Source of the DNA: Cyrtodaria siliqua
Taxonomy: Eukaryota > Mollusca > Bivalvia > Adapedonta > Hiatellidae
Assembly: GCA_037043455.1 (NCBI GenBank)
Contig: JAWPHD010011527.1
Location: 19,135 to 83,134, forward strand
Direction of reading: 5' to 3'
DNA length: 64,000 nt
Shown here one piece after another: positions 1 to 13,408 of this stretch. The notes beneath the pieces were generated by a model that was given only the letters and a program-made list of their open reading frames with translations, made no database searches and had not been told where the DNA came from. Each line of letters opens with the position of its first letter. The stretch's first letter is position 1. Position numbers and translations under genes: made by a program.

Positions 1-225
1 CTCCGTTTGAGATAAAATAATACATCATCTGGCGCTTGACATAAAAGTGACGAAACAACATGTAATCTCCGTTTGACATAACACAATAGGACGTTTTCCG
101 GATAACATAGAACTGTAGGACATCTGTCGATTGGCATAGAACACCAAGTCATCTGGCGCTTGACATAATAGTGACGAAACCACAGGTAACCTCCGTTTGA
201 CATAAAACAACAGGTCACCTGCCAG
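1..225. repeat. degenerate tandem repeat, about 36-40 bp unit
   Basis: Alternating copies of 'ctccgtttgacataa' (near 1, 66, 192) and 'atctggcgcttgacataa' (near 28, 148), with a diverged copy near 120. The array is cut by the left edge. Downstream intron of the TEP gene. Confidence 0.7.
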
Positions 226-299
226 TATATTGCTAGTATATTTACAATCATTGGGTAATATGGGATAAGGCGGAGGTTCACAGTTAGTTCATCATGGAG

Positions 300-595
300 G
301 ACTATGCCAGGTTGTGTGCACACACTTTACTCGTACTAGAAAACTTACAGTGTCCAATGCCATGTTGTGTGTACATATATGACGGCAGAAGAATGTACTA
401 GGAAACGTACAGTGTCCAATGCCAGGTTGTGTGCACAAATATTACGGCAGATGCATGTACTAGGAAACGTACACTGTCCAATGTCAGACTGTGTGCACAA
501 ATAATACGACATATGCATGTACTGGTAAACGTAAAGTGTCCAATGCCAGGTTGTGTGCACAATCATTACGGCAGATGTATGTACTAGGAAACTTC
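300..595. repeat. 62-bp tandem repeat, about 4.5 copies
   Basis: 'gccaggttgtgtgcac' recurs near 306, 359 (diverged), 421, 483 (diverged) and 546, with 'gtactaggaaacgtacagtg' between copies. The spacing is 53, then 62-63 bp. Lies in the intron after exon 17. Confidence 0.85.
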
Positions 596-655
596 AGGGT
601 CAGTATATTAGTATTTGAAATCTGATTCAGACATAGTGAGACTCCACTAACTTAC

Positions 656-899
656 TCAGACGTAATATTTGTCCAAATAAAGGTTTCCGGGAAATTAACT
701 CGCACATGTTGGACCACCTGTAGTCCAATTGATCCCGGTGCCTGTGTCGGAAATACCCCAGGTGCTGGAGTCTGTATCATATTTGGTGGGAACGTCATAC
801 CGGGTGCTACGGGCGGGATCATTCCAGGTACAAACGTTGGAAACATTCCAGGTCCAGGAGCTGCGGTCGAGACCTTTCCAGGAGCAAAAGTTGGAGGAC
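656..899 (-). CDS. TEP gene exon 17 (bait region and following conserved segment)
   Basis: 244 bp, residues about 663-743. The first 60 residues are a Pro/Gly/Met-rich stretch with recurrent APG and VPG (for example TFAPGK, TFVPGM, PVAPGM, QTPAPG, TQAPG), as expected for a fast-evolving bait. Then comes VVQHVRVNFPETFIWTNITS, the conserved string after the bait in CD109, TEPs and A2M. Acceptor CTCATACAG, donor GTAAGT. The next exon lies left of the window. Confidence 0.92.
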
Positions 900-3800
900 C
901 TGTATGAGAAGAGATGTAACATATTAAACCTTTGTTACTGCCAGTGGTGTTCTTTAACTGTCATTAATGACTCATGGTATGTGGGCGAAATTGTTTCCTG
1001 AATACAAGATTTTAATGTGAAATATACACAATATATAATATATGTTAAATATACATAATAATTAATATTAGCTACTGATTTCCAATGATCAAGTATTGAA
1101 GACTATATCCCGATGGAACCCGACCGTTTAAATGCTCGATGGATACATTTTACGGCATACATTGTGTGGACCATTTGACTGGGTTATAATTTCTTTTAAT
1201 AAATATAATTATTGCAATTATTGCGTGCAAAATGAAACACAGTCATTTTTCCAAGTGAAAATCTCAGAGCAACTATTCATTCTTACCTTACCTTGCGCAA
1301 GTATGAAAAGCATTACAGAGAGGGTTTCTTTCGGAAGCCAAATAAATCTTACGAGGCTGAATTGTCGTAATTGATAATTGTACCTAAGCAGAAATGTGGG
1401 TGTGATAGAAATAGGCAATTATAGCATTTTTCAGTACTATAAACATGTGTCTTCTTTTTTCAAGTCTGCCACCAGAAAAGGTAAAATTGTAATAACGAAA
1501 TTTGCCCGCGACAATATTATCTGTATATGGTAGCTAATTTCTGAGATGTCATCTTGTCGTCTTGGTGTGTCGACGCCACGCACAAAAACGACAAAACAGA
1601 GGGGAGCCAAGACGAAAAGACGACAAAACGACGGATTTCATGCGCCAATACGACATTTGAAAGGCGCCAAGATGGCAAAAAAATGTGGCCTGTTGTCGTC
1701 TTTGTTGCCGTCTTTTCGCGTGGCGATTTGTCGGCGGGCGTGGCGACAAGACAACATCATGCTGTTTTGTCGTCTTTTCGCGTGGCGTAAAACGACATGG
1801 AAGAAATCAGCCACCATATATGTATGTTACTTACCAAAAAGGTCACAAAAAATATAACACAGATTGTGTAAATGTCAGCTTTTGATTTCTAGTATCAACA
1901 ATAATTAAATTACCTCCCTTTATCATTTCCATATCATCTATAAAACATTATTGCTTGGCAAATTTGAAACTGTTTAATGGGTATTTAGTTCTCACTTCAG
2001 GGTGCTTACAAACATCCAAAATTGATTTATTAAAACGCTGTTTAAGATTGTTTATGCCCTCAAAAACTGGCCTATGGAAATACCATCAAAAATGTCGAAC
2101 GTTTCCTTTTTGTTCAGTATGCAAATTGTTTTGTTTTATAAGTAAAAGCAATTGATAGATAAACTTCATTTCAACAAGCATGGATCGGTTAGCACGAATT
2201 CCAAACTCTTACACATACATTTTATGAATATTAGTGCTAAACATGCAGCATAATCCTTTCTTTAGACGGGTGCGTGATACGGATTGCTTTAAGGCGGATA
2301 TAAAATAGACCAAACATAAATATTGTTTTTAAATTTTGCGGTATAGTACTAGTTGCATTATCAAAACTTCGTAATATGTACTAAGGCCTAAAATCAGCGT
2401 TTGAACAACTTCATGTCGGTTGATATTTAATTTAGTCACGCTGACGTCATCGGGATTATAGTACTGCTAAATGTTAACATTCCGCTGAATAGTAAAACTC
2501 CAGCTAAATGTTAAAATATAAAAAAAAATTATGGTTAGCCCATTTGGTGGAATTCAAGTGAAAACAAAGCACCCATGCCCTTAACAAGTGATTCACAATT
2601 GCTCTGAATCGTACACCTGATGACGTTTACAAAGATGAAATCATTGTCAAACAAGCTTTAAAGATGAAACAATTGCCAAACAAGCTTATAATTTCATAAC
2701 TGAAGGTGAACACACAGGCGATGGCGCCCCGTCGCAATGTCCCGCGCGCGCCTTGAAGAGTTAGGCAAAGTACCTGTATCTATGGTTAAAGGATGAAGCT
2801 CTCGACTGTTTCCAATTTATGATCCAGGGGCTATGTCCCAAAGGGTGGGGATGGACCACAGGGACAATGCTGGTTGGATAGTTGTATCCGTCTGCTCATG
2901 TCCATTAAGTGTATATGTGGTTATAGGGTGGAGAACGGTTTCCAAGTTATGACTCAGGGCCTATTTACCAAGGGATTGGAACAGATCCCGGGCCGATGCT
3001 GGTAGGAAGGCTGTATCCAACAATTTATGCCAGGAACATATATGCATGGTTATAGGGTGGTTATCTCAACGGTTTCTAAGTTATCACCCAGGTGCTATGT
3101 CCCAAAAGGTGGAGATGCACCACAGGGCAAATGCTGGTTCGATGGTTCTATCCGTCTGTTCGTGTCCATTAAGTGCATATACGCTTATAGAGTGGATATC
3201 TCAACGGTTTCCCAGCTATGACACAGTGTTTATTTCCCCATGGGTGGGGACAGACCCCGGGCAGATGCTGGTTTGAAGGTGGTATACATCTGTTCATGCT
3301 CAATAAGTGTATATATGGTTATAGGGCAGTAATCTCAACAGTTCCCAAGTCATGGCCGAGGGAATATGGTGACAGACCCCATAGCCGCTGCTGATTTGGT
3401 GGTTCTATTCATCTGTTCATGCCCAGTAGTGTATGTATGGTTATAGGGTGGGATCTAAACGGTTTCCAAGTTATGACCTATGTAGCTATGTTCCCAAAAG
3501 GTGAGAAGACTCCGGGGCCGATGCCGGTTGAAGGCTGGTATCTGCTGTTCATGCTCTTTTTAGTGTCAAACTGCGGAAATAAAATAGTCTAAGATTTACC
3601 CTAATATAATACCATTTAACATATAAGACCCCTGGGGTGGGGCCAAATTTGATCCCATCGTCTCGATTTGAACACACTTGATAGAGAACCCCTTACGCAT
3701 ATGGTAAATGCAAAATATTAAACCTCTCGCTCCTGTAGTTTCAGAAAAGAAGATTGTTTTGAATATTCTCCTGTATAACTCCTTGTAAAACTGTGACCCC

Positions 3801-6777
3801 GGGGAAGAGCCAGATTTGACCCCAGGATCATCATTTGAACAATCATGGTAGAGGGCCATCAGCTGATGTAACATGCAATATATGAGAACTATATGCCTTG
3901 TGATTTTGGAGACAAAAATTCAAGATGTTCCCAATATGTCTTTGTAAAGCTTGCACAATTTCCTTATACAAACTTTGGATCCCCGGGACAGAGCCATTTT
4001 TGAATGTCGGATCGAAAAAAATATTCCGTAAGGTCCTAGCCCACTCTGGAGATTCCATGGGAAATTTGCTTAAAATTGGCTTAACGGTTTGAGAAACTGC
4101 CGCTTACGGACGCCAACGCCAATCCACACACCGACCATAGATCTAAAATAAGTCAGAAAAATGTATTTACTGAACCAATGAACAAAAGTCCCCGCCCCAT
4201 CACACACACATACACACCCACACACCGACACACACCTTAAAAATAATCTCTTATTGGATTTGAACCCTCGAAACAACAATGAGCAAAAAAACAAAAACAC
4301 AAAATATGATAATAATAATAATAATAAAAAGTGGTATAAAAAAATGTCACCAAGGAGATTTGAACCCACGACCCCAAGAACTCGTCCAGGATCTTATGGA
4401 GAAGCAACTTCAAAGGCAGAATTACAAGCAATCAAATCTGACAGATTAAAAAAAACGTCCGAGTTTTGTAGAGATTTAACTACTGTGTAAGTTTGGGTAC
4501 GATACGATAAAAACATGCGGGGACTAGAGTGCCCACAAGGCAACATTATATACTTTTATATATATAACTTACATATTTTGAAAAACCGATCTCTAAAGAC
4601 ACAATATGAACGGCTTATACCAGCCAAGCCAAAACCGGAAGCTCGAATTAAAAGTTACCAACTCATAATTATCAAATGCTAATCCAACATTAGTTTCACT
4701 TTTCGAATATGCCTGATTGTTCACAGGGGCAGACAAGCCAGCTGGGTTACACGATTTGATTAATATACTAGTTCCTTGGCGAGGCAGGATAAGTATAATA
4801 CTCACAGCCTATCTGTCGTTTGATGTGAGAATAACCAAAGCTGTATACATCTGATATTATTGCTAAGCCATTTGTCTGAAAAGAAATAACAATACAGTAA
4901 ACAATGTAGTGTGATGTCCGTTACCATATACCTCTTTAAGCAAGAATAACTGAAGCAACGTACATCCGAAATATTCAAATACGTCTAACAGGAAAAACAA
5001 TACAGTAAACGAATTTTCCTAAGGCAAGTATAACCGAATCAGCCATTTAAACAACAAGATGGATTTTTCTTAAAAGTTGTATTTCTGTGCTTTTTCTTGA
5101 AAGAGAACAAGTGTTCGAAAATTTGAAGAAGAGTTACTATTTATGTAATATTTAATTAACTTTCCTTTTGAAAGACAATACAGATATGAATATAACCAAA
5201 TCGCAATGTTTAAATTGCAGACGTCTCTGCTTCCGATTATGTAGGTCTACTAAGCTCCACCCTCACCCCGACCAAGCCCTCTCCCTCACAACAAATGAGG
5301 TTCAGAGAATCATATTAACGCTAAATATAGTTTTTCACATTATTTACCTTAAAGGGGAACGCATGGAATCAACTAAAAACACACAAGAGAGAAAAGTAGA
5401 AGACTCGTTTTAATTTAGTCTGTTCGTTAGAGGTAATATAATCGGCATCACCTCTCACGTTCCCTAGTACCGGCTTAAGCGATATACTAAGTCACGCATT
5501 TGGATGTGTACATGTTTGTCCATAAATGAGCGTTCAAACAGGACAGCTCATCTAACTTTGAAATATGCAATGTGCTTTTTAGAAAGGATAAACCATAATT
5601 ATAGCATACGCGTTTACAACCTGTTTACCACAATATACATGTATTGCACCATCAAGGGGAAATCTCTAACAACAAAGTCAACATCCAAAGAAATAACCAA
5701 CTGATACGCCTTAACGTTGTTGTAAATATATATAAAATACATAACAATTAGAAACACCTCAGGATTTATCAAGAATTGTACTGAACCGTCACAACCGCCG
5801 AAGAGAAAATCCCGAGGGACGAAATTTTAGCACCTATATCTTCCTTTTAACGAGTTTCAGAAGGCACAATCGTTTAATCTCGCGAGGTTGTCCAGTCACC
5901 ATAAAAGCGAAAGGTGAAGTGTTGTGACTGGCTGTAGAGGGCTCGATTACTAATGTCTAGTCACCACACAAGAGAAAGGTGAAGCGTTGTGACTGGCTGT
6001 AGACATGTTAGAGGGGTCGATTACTAATAGTGAATTGCGTTACAATACTAAAGTTTCGTATCTTTTTCTGTAATTGTGGAATTTTGTGACAATTATTTCC
6101 ATGTACTAAACATTTTTGAGTTGCACTTAAGAATAGAGGGATAGCAAGTATGTCTATTGTTAAATGTATTAAGATTAACTGGTTGTCGAATTTTAAATCG
6201 ATTTAGTATATATATACATAAGGTCAATTGGACAGAAGGTGCATTTTTAAAATTGATTTACTGCCAGGAATATGGACAACAGAAGCAGAATGAAGATAAA
6301 ACCGTGAAACATTGATCACTAATTTATGCATAAAGGTACTAGAATTTTCTTGGTGTAGATAAGCAGTAGATACGCCGGCCCCAGTGGATTTTGTATGCTT
6401 GAATAACTAATCAATATTCCCATATATTGCTTTTTCATATGACAACCTCTTGCAGATTAAATACATTATGCGGCTGGGTCTCTACCGATCAATTTATATA
6501 CGGGTTGTATACCGGAAACAGTGCTTACATTTCGAAGGATGCCGCCAGGTGTATGTTGAGTATAGAAGTTGGATGTCGGAGCGCTGGCGGACTTCAAAGC
6601 AGATACAACCTAAAAGAGATGACATAATGAGTATAATAATACTGTTGTATAGCAAAAGGGCTGCGGTTGCTAATACTGCTTCTGGATTTATTTAATATTG
6701 CTTATACGTTCAATGCAACACACAAACACGCACGTACGCACGCACGTACGCACACACATACATACACAAACACATTT

Positions 6778-6812
<35 letters not shown>

Positions 6813-6843
6813 ATAGTAGTAGTAGTGGTGGTGGTGGTGGTAA

Positions 6844-6918
<75 letters not shown>

Positions 6919-9900
6919 TAGTAGTAGTAATGCGTATAGATTGTATGATTGTACTTTTACATTCAAATTCTAAATAAATGATATGCCACTAATGTTTGGG
7001 TGTTATTAAAGTTAACACAAAAACAAATGACATATTATGCTGAATATAGGGTATGTGTTTAATTCTATACTTACATCTCCCTGTTCAATGTCGTTGCCTT
7101 TTTTCATCAAAAGAACACTCTGGTCTACAGCCAACAGATTGACCATCGATTTTGGGTCTGTTTGGATACGAAGGCTGATCGCATTGCCAGGCTCGGCCGT
7201 GGTAGCGTTAAAATTAAGACTTACCTGTAAAATATATAATATGGTTATATGTGGATAAAATGTGACGGCCAGACCGGAGTTCGAATCGAAACCCTAGAAA
7301 TACTGTTCAAACACTTAAGCCACCGCCGCGGTTTATGACCATTATGGCACCAAATGGGGAGATATAAGCTTTTGACCTATAAATAAATATTTATGACCAG
7401 ATTTAAGTTTATGATCTATCTAAACAAATAATCAGTTGTATGTGAAGGAACTATATGTACTCATTGATCAGATATAAGAGTAGGACGCAACGACCAGACA
7501 TAAGTATGACATTTTTGTAATTAATAGACCAGATATAAGTGACGGACCTATTAGTACTCAATGACCAGGTATTATAAATGTATGACAGATTAGTACTCGA
7601 TGACCTATTTGTACATCATGATCAAATATAAATGCAGGACCTATTATTACCAAATTACCATATATTATTATATCAATTGGGTATCCTGCAACTATAGTGA
7701 AGCGAAAAAAAAACGCAACTCGGGCATTTCCGCTATATATTGTCTATACTGCATACTTAAGTCCACATAATATTCCAAAGATATCCGAAGATGTTTTGTA
7801 AACATTTTGCAGTTAGTAAGAGAAAGGACACAACTGTGATGTTGCAGAGTTTGCAAACTTTTGCCTACTAAGTTTGCTCACATGTTTGAGCCAAACGCGT
7901 ACTCAGTAATGAAACTTTTAAGGAATACTATTTGCTCTTTGTCTTTGTTCCGAAAGGAATGGTCTTAAGTAGCCATGTACCATTTGATTAACAGTATAAT
8001 ATAATACAACAGTAGCATATTGCACATAAAAAATATATCGGACATTCCCGAGTTGCGTTTCTTTTTCGCTTCAGTATATGTATTACTGTATGCATGTTAT
8101 TGGTAAAACATGAACTGCTATTAATAAATCGCATCCGTGGCCGGAATAGCGAAGACGATGGGTCTAAAACTGTATCGCCTCTCACCGCTGCGTTTTCGAA
8201 TCCCACTGGGAGCTCAAATTATTAAGTGAGAAAATGTCGACGGGGGTATACAGCACTAGTTTTAACCAGGAACACCGTTCCAACAAACAAACAAAGCTAT
8301 TAATAAACGATAAGTTTGCTTAATCTCCAATTAATAATGTACGAGTAAGAACAAAACGACCTCCTATTATTTGAAAATTATTTTTACAAAAGTAACACAT
8401 ATTATTTGCATTGGTACAGACATACCAGAACTATTCCATTATGACCTATTGTACATCACTATGCCTTGCACAACAGGTTAGAGAAACTCCACTTTGCGGA
8501 GAATCAAAATTTCGTCTGTGTTGTACTGTCTTGACCTTTCTCGCCCCGTTGAAAACGACAAGCGTCTACCTGGACATGATCAATTTACAGCCCATCAAGA
8601 CCCTGATCAAACGTGACCTTTTGAGAGCATGCTTGATCAGTTCCGATTGGCCCGAGATTGCCAGCGTGTAACTGTTGGCCAGATTGATCTGACAAAAAAG
8701 CATGTCAAACATTTGCTCTGCCCTCATTGTTTTAGATTTATATAAATTCATTTCGTGTCGCGTAGTGAAATGAAACATTACTTTTTCGAACGAATTGGGT
8801 AGCGAGGACAACATTGAAATTAAGGTGGGTTGGAGCGGTGTGCCTTGATAGATATTGAGTACATAAACATGGTGTTCAATGGGATATGATTTTTTTCTTA
8901 GTGAAAAAATACCGCAACTCTCACGATTTTCTGTAATAAGCTTTCTGGATGATGAAAATACACATATTTAGATCTTATATAGGAACTATGAGCTTTTGCA
9001 ACATTAATTTAGGCAGGCACTGTAGGTAGACGTGTAATATAAACGGATCCTTTTGGCTCTTGGAATTATGGGGTAAAAAGTAGTCCGGTCAGGTGATTTG
9101 CATATATATAGCTAGGGACCAAAACCCAGGTTTTAGGACCCAATCTGGACACGCCGGACAAAAGCACCAAACTTTCCTCAAATGTGTGTTTTATATTTCT
9201 ATGTATTATTAAAAGGGTCCCTAAATGTATTAGGATTATATGTACACCGAATTACCGCACCGCGGATGATGTCCTGAATAATCAGGAAAGCACCTGCCAA
9301 ATATCAGTGATGAATTTGAAAAATTCAAAATGACGTCAGTATGACCAGCCCTTTTTACGATTTTGACATTTCATCTGGCTGTGTACATAAAAATCCACAA
9401 AAAATCCACAAAAGCCACACAAAATATGATGTACACAAACAATACTAGTAAGTCGAGTCCGATGTACATTTTTTACACCGCGTATAGGTAGTTACACGCA
9501 TTTCCCCCAGCCGTGTCAAAATTGATTGACAGTAGCGTCTCACCAGGCGAACCGTCGATCTAGGTCAGTGGGTGCGGAAATGCCTGTGATGTCGCTACCG
9601 ACTTCGCTTGTCACAAAATGGGGAAACTCTAACCTGCTGTGCAAGGCGTAGTAATATCTAAACTTAACAAATTGGTAAAAACTACCAGAATAATTCATTA
9701 CCTTATAGATAAAAATGACATATCAGTGTATGGCACACATTGACATATCAGTGTATGGCACACATGTAAAATCGGTACGCAGCGAGCAGATGATTGTATG
9801 GCATGTTGGCACATGAAAGCATGACCTAACACATAAATGAATTCTCAATGTGTACACATTTCTAGATAGTTATATTTGTATTAAAACGAACAGATATTAA

Positions 9901-12900
9901 ACGAGCAGATATTAAACCCTAGCCCTTTGTGCATGCATTACAGTTACAAAACGAAAATCTCTTGACACATCTTCTTAACTAGTGGTCTAAATATCTATTA
10001 AATGTAATTCTATTATTTAAAAACTTACTTTATTTTTAAATATAGCTGAGTTTTCATTGATATTGAAGTAGATAGAATCAGCATTCCAAATGGTAGAGTT
10101 GTGGAAGAAATAAACGACCAATTGTGCATAAGGCTCCATGGCAACGCTGACCGGGAATGTAAAATTTACGGAAGTCTTGCTTTCAGACGTAACATGGCCA
10201 CTGTCCACTGCCCGTCCGTTAGACATAACCTACAAAATAAAATGCGTACTGAGTATAAAATTATAATGGGTAACCAAACGTCTGTTTACTGATTCAAGAC
10301 GAGTAACCAAACGTCAGTTTACTGCTTTGACACGAGTAGCCAAACGTCTGTTTACTGGTTAAAGACGAATAATCCAACGTCTGTTCACTGCTTAAAGAAG
10401 AGTAATCAAACGTCTGTTTACTGCTTCTATACGAGTAGCCAAACGTCTGTTCACTGGTTAAAGATGAATAATCAAACGTCTGTTCTCTGCTTAAAGATGA
10501 GTAATGAAACGTTAGTTCACTGATTAAAGAAGAGTAGCCAAACGTCTGTTCACTGCTTAAAAACAAGTAATCAAACGGCTGTTCACTGATTAATGACGAG
10601 TAATCAAACCTCTGTTCACAGAATAAAGATGAGTAATCAAACGTCTGTTCACTGCTTAAACACGAATAATCCAACGTCTGTTCACTGCTTAAAGAAGAGT
10701 AATCAAACGTATGTTTACTGCTTCGATACGAGTAGCCAAACGTCTGCTCGCTGCTTAAAGATAAGTAATGAAACGTCTGTTCACTGATTAAAGACGAGTA
10801 ACCAAACGTCTGTTTACTGCTTAAAAACAAGTAATCAAATGTCTGTTCACTGATTAAAGACGAGTAATCAAACGTCTGTTCACTGATTAAAGACGAGTAA
10901 CCAAACGTCTGTTCACTGATTAAAGACAAGTAATCAGATGTGGTCTAGTGGTAGAGCGCTGGACACATGATCCGTTGTGGGTTCGATTCCCGCCATTGCC
11001 ATAATCGTTGTGTCCCTGAGCAAGACACTTTATCTGCATTGCTTAGTACTGGTTCTACTCAGGAAGACATCGAGAATGATTCAAATAAGTTCAAACAGCT
11101 TTCGTTACAATCGATGTAAAATAAATAAGTTTAAACTAAACTTCTGTTCACTGATTAAATACGAGTAATCAAACGTCTGTTCACTGATTCAAGACGAATA
11201 ATCAAACGTATGTTCCCTGCTTCAAAACGAGTCATTGCGCATTGTAACATTATAAATGGGTAATTAAACTTCTGTTTACTGATTACTGCGCATTCCATAT
11301 GACATTATAATTTCAAAAAAATCGAAGCTAAACTTTAATTATAACGACTATATTTATAAGAATGTGTTAAAACAATGGCGACCATCAGACATTTTCTTTT
11401 TTTAAAATACAGTGTTCATGCATTGTTGCAAAGCATAATATCAAAATACATAAAACATGCAGAAATTGCAAATGCATTTAATATCTAATAGTACAAGCAT
11501 TTATAATGGCATTCACATTATTTAGCATTACAATGTACTTAAAATTAAACTTACTATATACAGCATGTTTGTCATGGGTTCCACCGACAAGATGTTAAAC
11601 TCTACGTCACTGCCCACCTAATCATAAAAGTCATATATACATTTTACACACACACGAAACAAAGACTAATATATCGTTAATATTTGTCTCACTGATTGGA
11701 GTTTCACTGTATTAATTCGGCGTTCGATACATGGAAGGTAATGAAACGTAATCTGCGTTTGTTATCAAATTAATTCAAAAGTAACCTGATCGTTTCCATT
11801 GTGTTTGAATGGTATCATTTGACGTGGTTTAAAAACATACTGATTGAAATGTTACACTAAATGAATTGTATGTTCACTACTTAAATAAGTATGTTACGTG
11901 ATCTGCGGTTTTTGTCAAGAAAGGTGTTTCCGATTGTTGTTACAGGTTTTCAATTGATACCGTTTCGAAAGATTCACTTTCATCCTTATCGCCCACAGTG
12001 TGACCTATTGGTGTCGACGTGCCGTAAAACACCATTCATTCGTTCACTTAAAAGATTCACCTATTGAACAGTGTCACTGTTCGGTTTGGATTGGCCGTTC
12101 GAACGTTTTCATCAAACCTTTCCATTTATGATTTATGATTCCAGCGGACTTTTTTGCCAAATATAATGAATGTATACAGTAGTGTCTAAGAATTACTGGC
12201 CTAATTGACAATCTCTTTTTTTTAAAAACGTAATGAAACTTACTGCTGCTCCAGCGGACACCATACTTATTTGCATTTCTCCTTTCTGCGTTGCACTGTA
12301 TTTGTTGATATTCGATGTTGCTGTCAGCCCTTTGTAATGAATCTACACAATAAACAGTATATTACAGTCCCTATCCAGCCGACATATTTTACATCATATG
12401 TACATTATTTCTAAACCTACTGGCGATGAGATATATATATATATATAACTTACATATGTTGAGAATCCAAACTCTTTAGTCACAGTATAAACGTTTTTTT
12501 AAACCAGCCTGACAAAACCCCGAAACTGGAACGTCGAATTAAGAGTTACCATTGAAATAATAATTCATTTTAATCATATTCAATCATGGCTATTTTAAGA
12601 ACCAGTTAACATTTTTGTTACTTTTAATAGGCACATATACATTATTATATGGCCTGAACACTCAGATAGAGTTTTGATACATGCTTTTGCAGTGCAATTA
12701 AGCCGTTATTTACTTTAAGAATTGATGCGGTTTTGAAGGCTAGTAGTAAATGATAAATTCCATTAAAGGCGTTAGCGGTTTATGTTAAATTGCCCATTGA
12801 ATATATTTAAACGCCACTTTTTTAATGGCTAGTGTACTAAATATGCTTACCTCGAAGTGTAGAGAATCCGCATTAGCTGGAGTGTCAGTGACAAGTTTGA

Positions 12901-13366
12901 GAGTTCCATCATTGGTCGGAGAAAACTGTCGCTCTGGCAATGTATGTGCCCGTTGTTTGTTAACGTCATGGTCGAAATATTTGACGTATGTCAACAATTT
13001 GATATCCTGGTCTACTGAAAAGATCGGCCTGCCGTCAGCCTGTGTAATCGTGGCCTAAAAGTAGAGTAAATATTTGTATATATGTCCCTCCCATATTTAC
13101 ATTTAAAATATTTACATGTACTTACCTTTTCAGACCATATGTGATCCACTTCTCCAGAAACGGGATTGTAAGTCTAGAACCAGCCGCACCAGAAAGCCTG
13201 TATCAGTTAGTGCTTTAAGTGTCCATGTACTTTGAGGCATGCTATTGCTCAACATCTACTGTTGATCTTTCATCTGCCATACCGTACAGTTCCAATTAGT
13301 CCAGACTCCATTGTACCTATACCTTTAGGACGTCATACTGGTTTGATGGCGGAGGGACTATAAACC

Positions 13367-13408
<42 letters not shown>

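Noticed and set aside
1546..1885. Arg/Lys/Thr-rich small proteins on both strands
   Set aside because: Composition effect of the 'cgtcttttcgcgtggcg' inverted repeats.
6688..6973. Poly-Ser and poly-Leu proteins
   Set aside because: They are translations of the (AGT)n microsatellite.
8411..8814. Extra TEP exon in intron 13 (frames of 82-86 codons on both strands)
   Set aside because: Exon 13 joins exon 14 in phase 0 with uninterrupted family homology (FKNK then VSLNFN), and the translation has no MG-domain features.
10294..10929. 211-codon minus-strand reading frame with an 11-residue repeat
   Set aside because: It is the 33-bp minisatellite in intron 12; the unit is a multiple of three, so frames stay open by chance. 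The opposite strand is also open.
10936..11010. tRNA gene
   Set aside because: A and B boxes are present but no acceptor stem pairs, and the sequence continues into a SINE body.
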